Below, piece by piece: positions 63,614 through 64,000 of a stretch of 64,000 bases of DNA. How positions within the stretch are numbered: the stretch's first letter is position 1; every line of letters starts with the position of its first letter. The position numbers and the translations under genes were made by a program. The notes beneath the pieces are model-generated. The model searched no databases. It was not told where the DNA came from and saw only the letters and a list, made by a program, of their open reading frames with translations. The stretch is from Hoeflea sp. IMCC20628 (GTDB lineage: Bacteria; Pseudomonadota; Alphaproteobacteria; Rhizobiales; Rhizobiaceae), in assembly GCF_001011155.1 (NCBI RefSeq), contig NZ_CP011479.1, positions 2,064,501-2,128,500 on the forward strand, given 5' to 3'.

Positions 63614-64000
63614 TCAGTTTGTATCAATGAAAACGCTGACGCTTGCTGCACGACCTTCGCCGTCCATCACCGTCAGCGTTGAGGCGCCGGCGCTGTCAGG
63701 CATCCAGTTCAGCACACGTCGGCGCGTCGGTTTTGGCAAGGGCTCGCCATTGGCAATCAGCCGGTAAGGAGCTGCGCCGCCCTGCAGCTTGATCACCAGC
63801 GGCCTTAACAACCCCGAACTGGTTGAACCCAACGCCACCCGAGCTCCCTGCGGCGGATAGACAATCCGCGGTGGCAACGACCCATCCGCAACGGTACTGA
63901 CGGCCTGATCACGCGCCTTGTATTTCCTCAGCGCGAAGGGCAATTCGGCGTGGGATTGCGCGATCATTCCCGGCGGCGCTGCCGGGAACTTGACCTGGTC
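63614..64000 (-). CDS. pbpC: Penicillin-binding protein 1C, C-terminal end (partial)
   Basis: The last 128 codons of a gene that enters from the right edge. The peptide has a BiPBP_C-type beta domain: PPRIVYPPQGARVALG, GAAPYRLIANGEPLP, NWMPDSAGASTLTVMDGEG. This is the usual end of PbpC, a bifunctional glycosyltransferase/transpeptidase. The frame is open to base 64000 and its catalytic domains lie outside. Confidence 0.8.
   Translation of the reverse strand, partial: DQVKFPAAPPGMIAQSHAELPFALRKYKARDQAVSTVADGSLPPRIVYPPQGARVALGSTSSGLLRPLVIKLQGGAAPYRLIANGEPLPKPTRRRVLNWMPDSAGASTLTVMDGEGRAASVSVFIDTN

Noticed and set aside
1-64000. CRISPR array, prophage or defence system
   Set aside because: No regularly spaced short repeats, phage structural genes or recognisable defence proteins are present.

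Overview
The window looks like chromosome of a Rhizobiales alphaproteobacterium, with Hoeflea/Rhizobiaceae-like gene content. It is GC-rich. It carries the block rlpA-dac-tmk-holB-metG-tatD-MBL hydrolase in an order familiar from this group, a DUF995 protein, and many ABC, TRAP and TTT uptake systems. No taxonomic search was possible, so this rests on gene content only.

Layout. 0-13.9 kb is core chromosome: an EamA transporter tail, an M32 carboxypeptidase, a CaiB-type CoA-transferase, a GAF-GGDEF-EAL protein, then the long leftward housekeeping run and a tRNA-Ser(UGA). 14.0-16.4 kb is a scar: a lone IS terminal repeat, an IS66 transposase cut at its 5' side, and a decayed RTX gene on the minus strand. 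16.5-24.2 kb is a leftward operon for uptake and processing of an unknown carboxylate (TctC, GST, alpha/beta hydrolase, cupin, TctB, TctA, TauE) with a divergent LysR regulator. 24.7-32.0 kb holds an RND efflux pair (pump gene frameshifted), an EF-hand protein and an OmpR-type two-component system. 32.3-43.8 kb is a CoA-dependent acid catabolism cluster (crotonase, thiolase-like protein, acyl-CoA ligase, TRAP transporter, fused indolepyruvate ferredoxin oxidoreductase, TetR regulator, SDR). 44.5-55.7 kb is a sugar/nucleoside salvage cluster. 55.7-60.6 kb is a second scar with a cyoD remnant, marC, a complete IS3-type element, a truncated RTX gene and an IS630 remnant. 60.6-64 kb carries two genes of non-phosphorylative sugar oxidation and the 3' end of pbpC.

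The most interesting system is at 44.5-55.7 kb. A nucleoside hydrolase, methylthioribose kinase (MtnK), methylthioribose-1-phosphate isomerase (MtnA), a fused class II aldolase/short-chain dehydrogenase, a complete carbohydrate-type ABC importer and a SorC-family regulator sit together. The three separate promoter regions share one operator-like motif, ACATTTGNCA-N7/8-TGAC. I infer an import-and-salvage pathway for 5'-modified nucleosides or 5-deoxy/5-methylthio-pentoses that ends in DHAP plus a short aldehyde. It resembles the DHAP shunt but adds a dedicated importer, a hydrolase and a fused terminal enzyme.

The 42 kb between the two RTX genes is bracketed by inverted, inner-truncated paralogues. 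A near-identical IS terminal repeat abuts the cut edge of the IS66 remnant on the left and of the RTX gene on the right. This suggests that the accessory block was shaped by IS-driven rearrangement.
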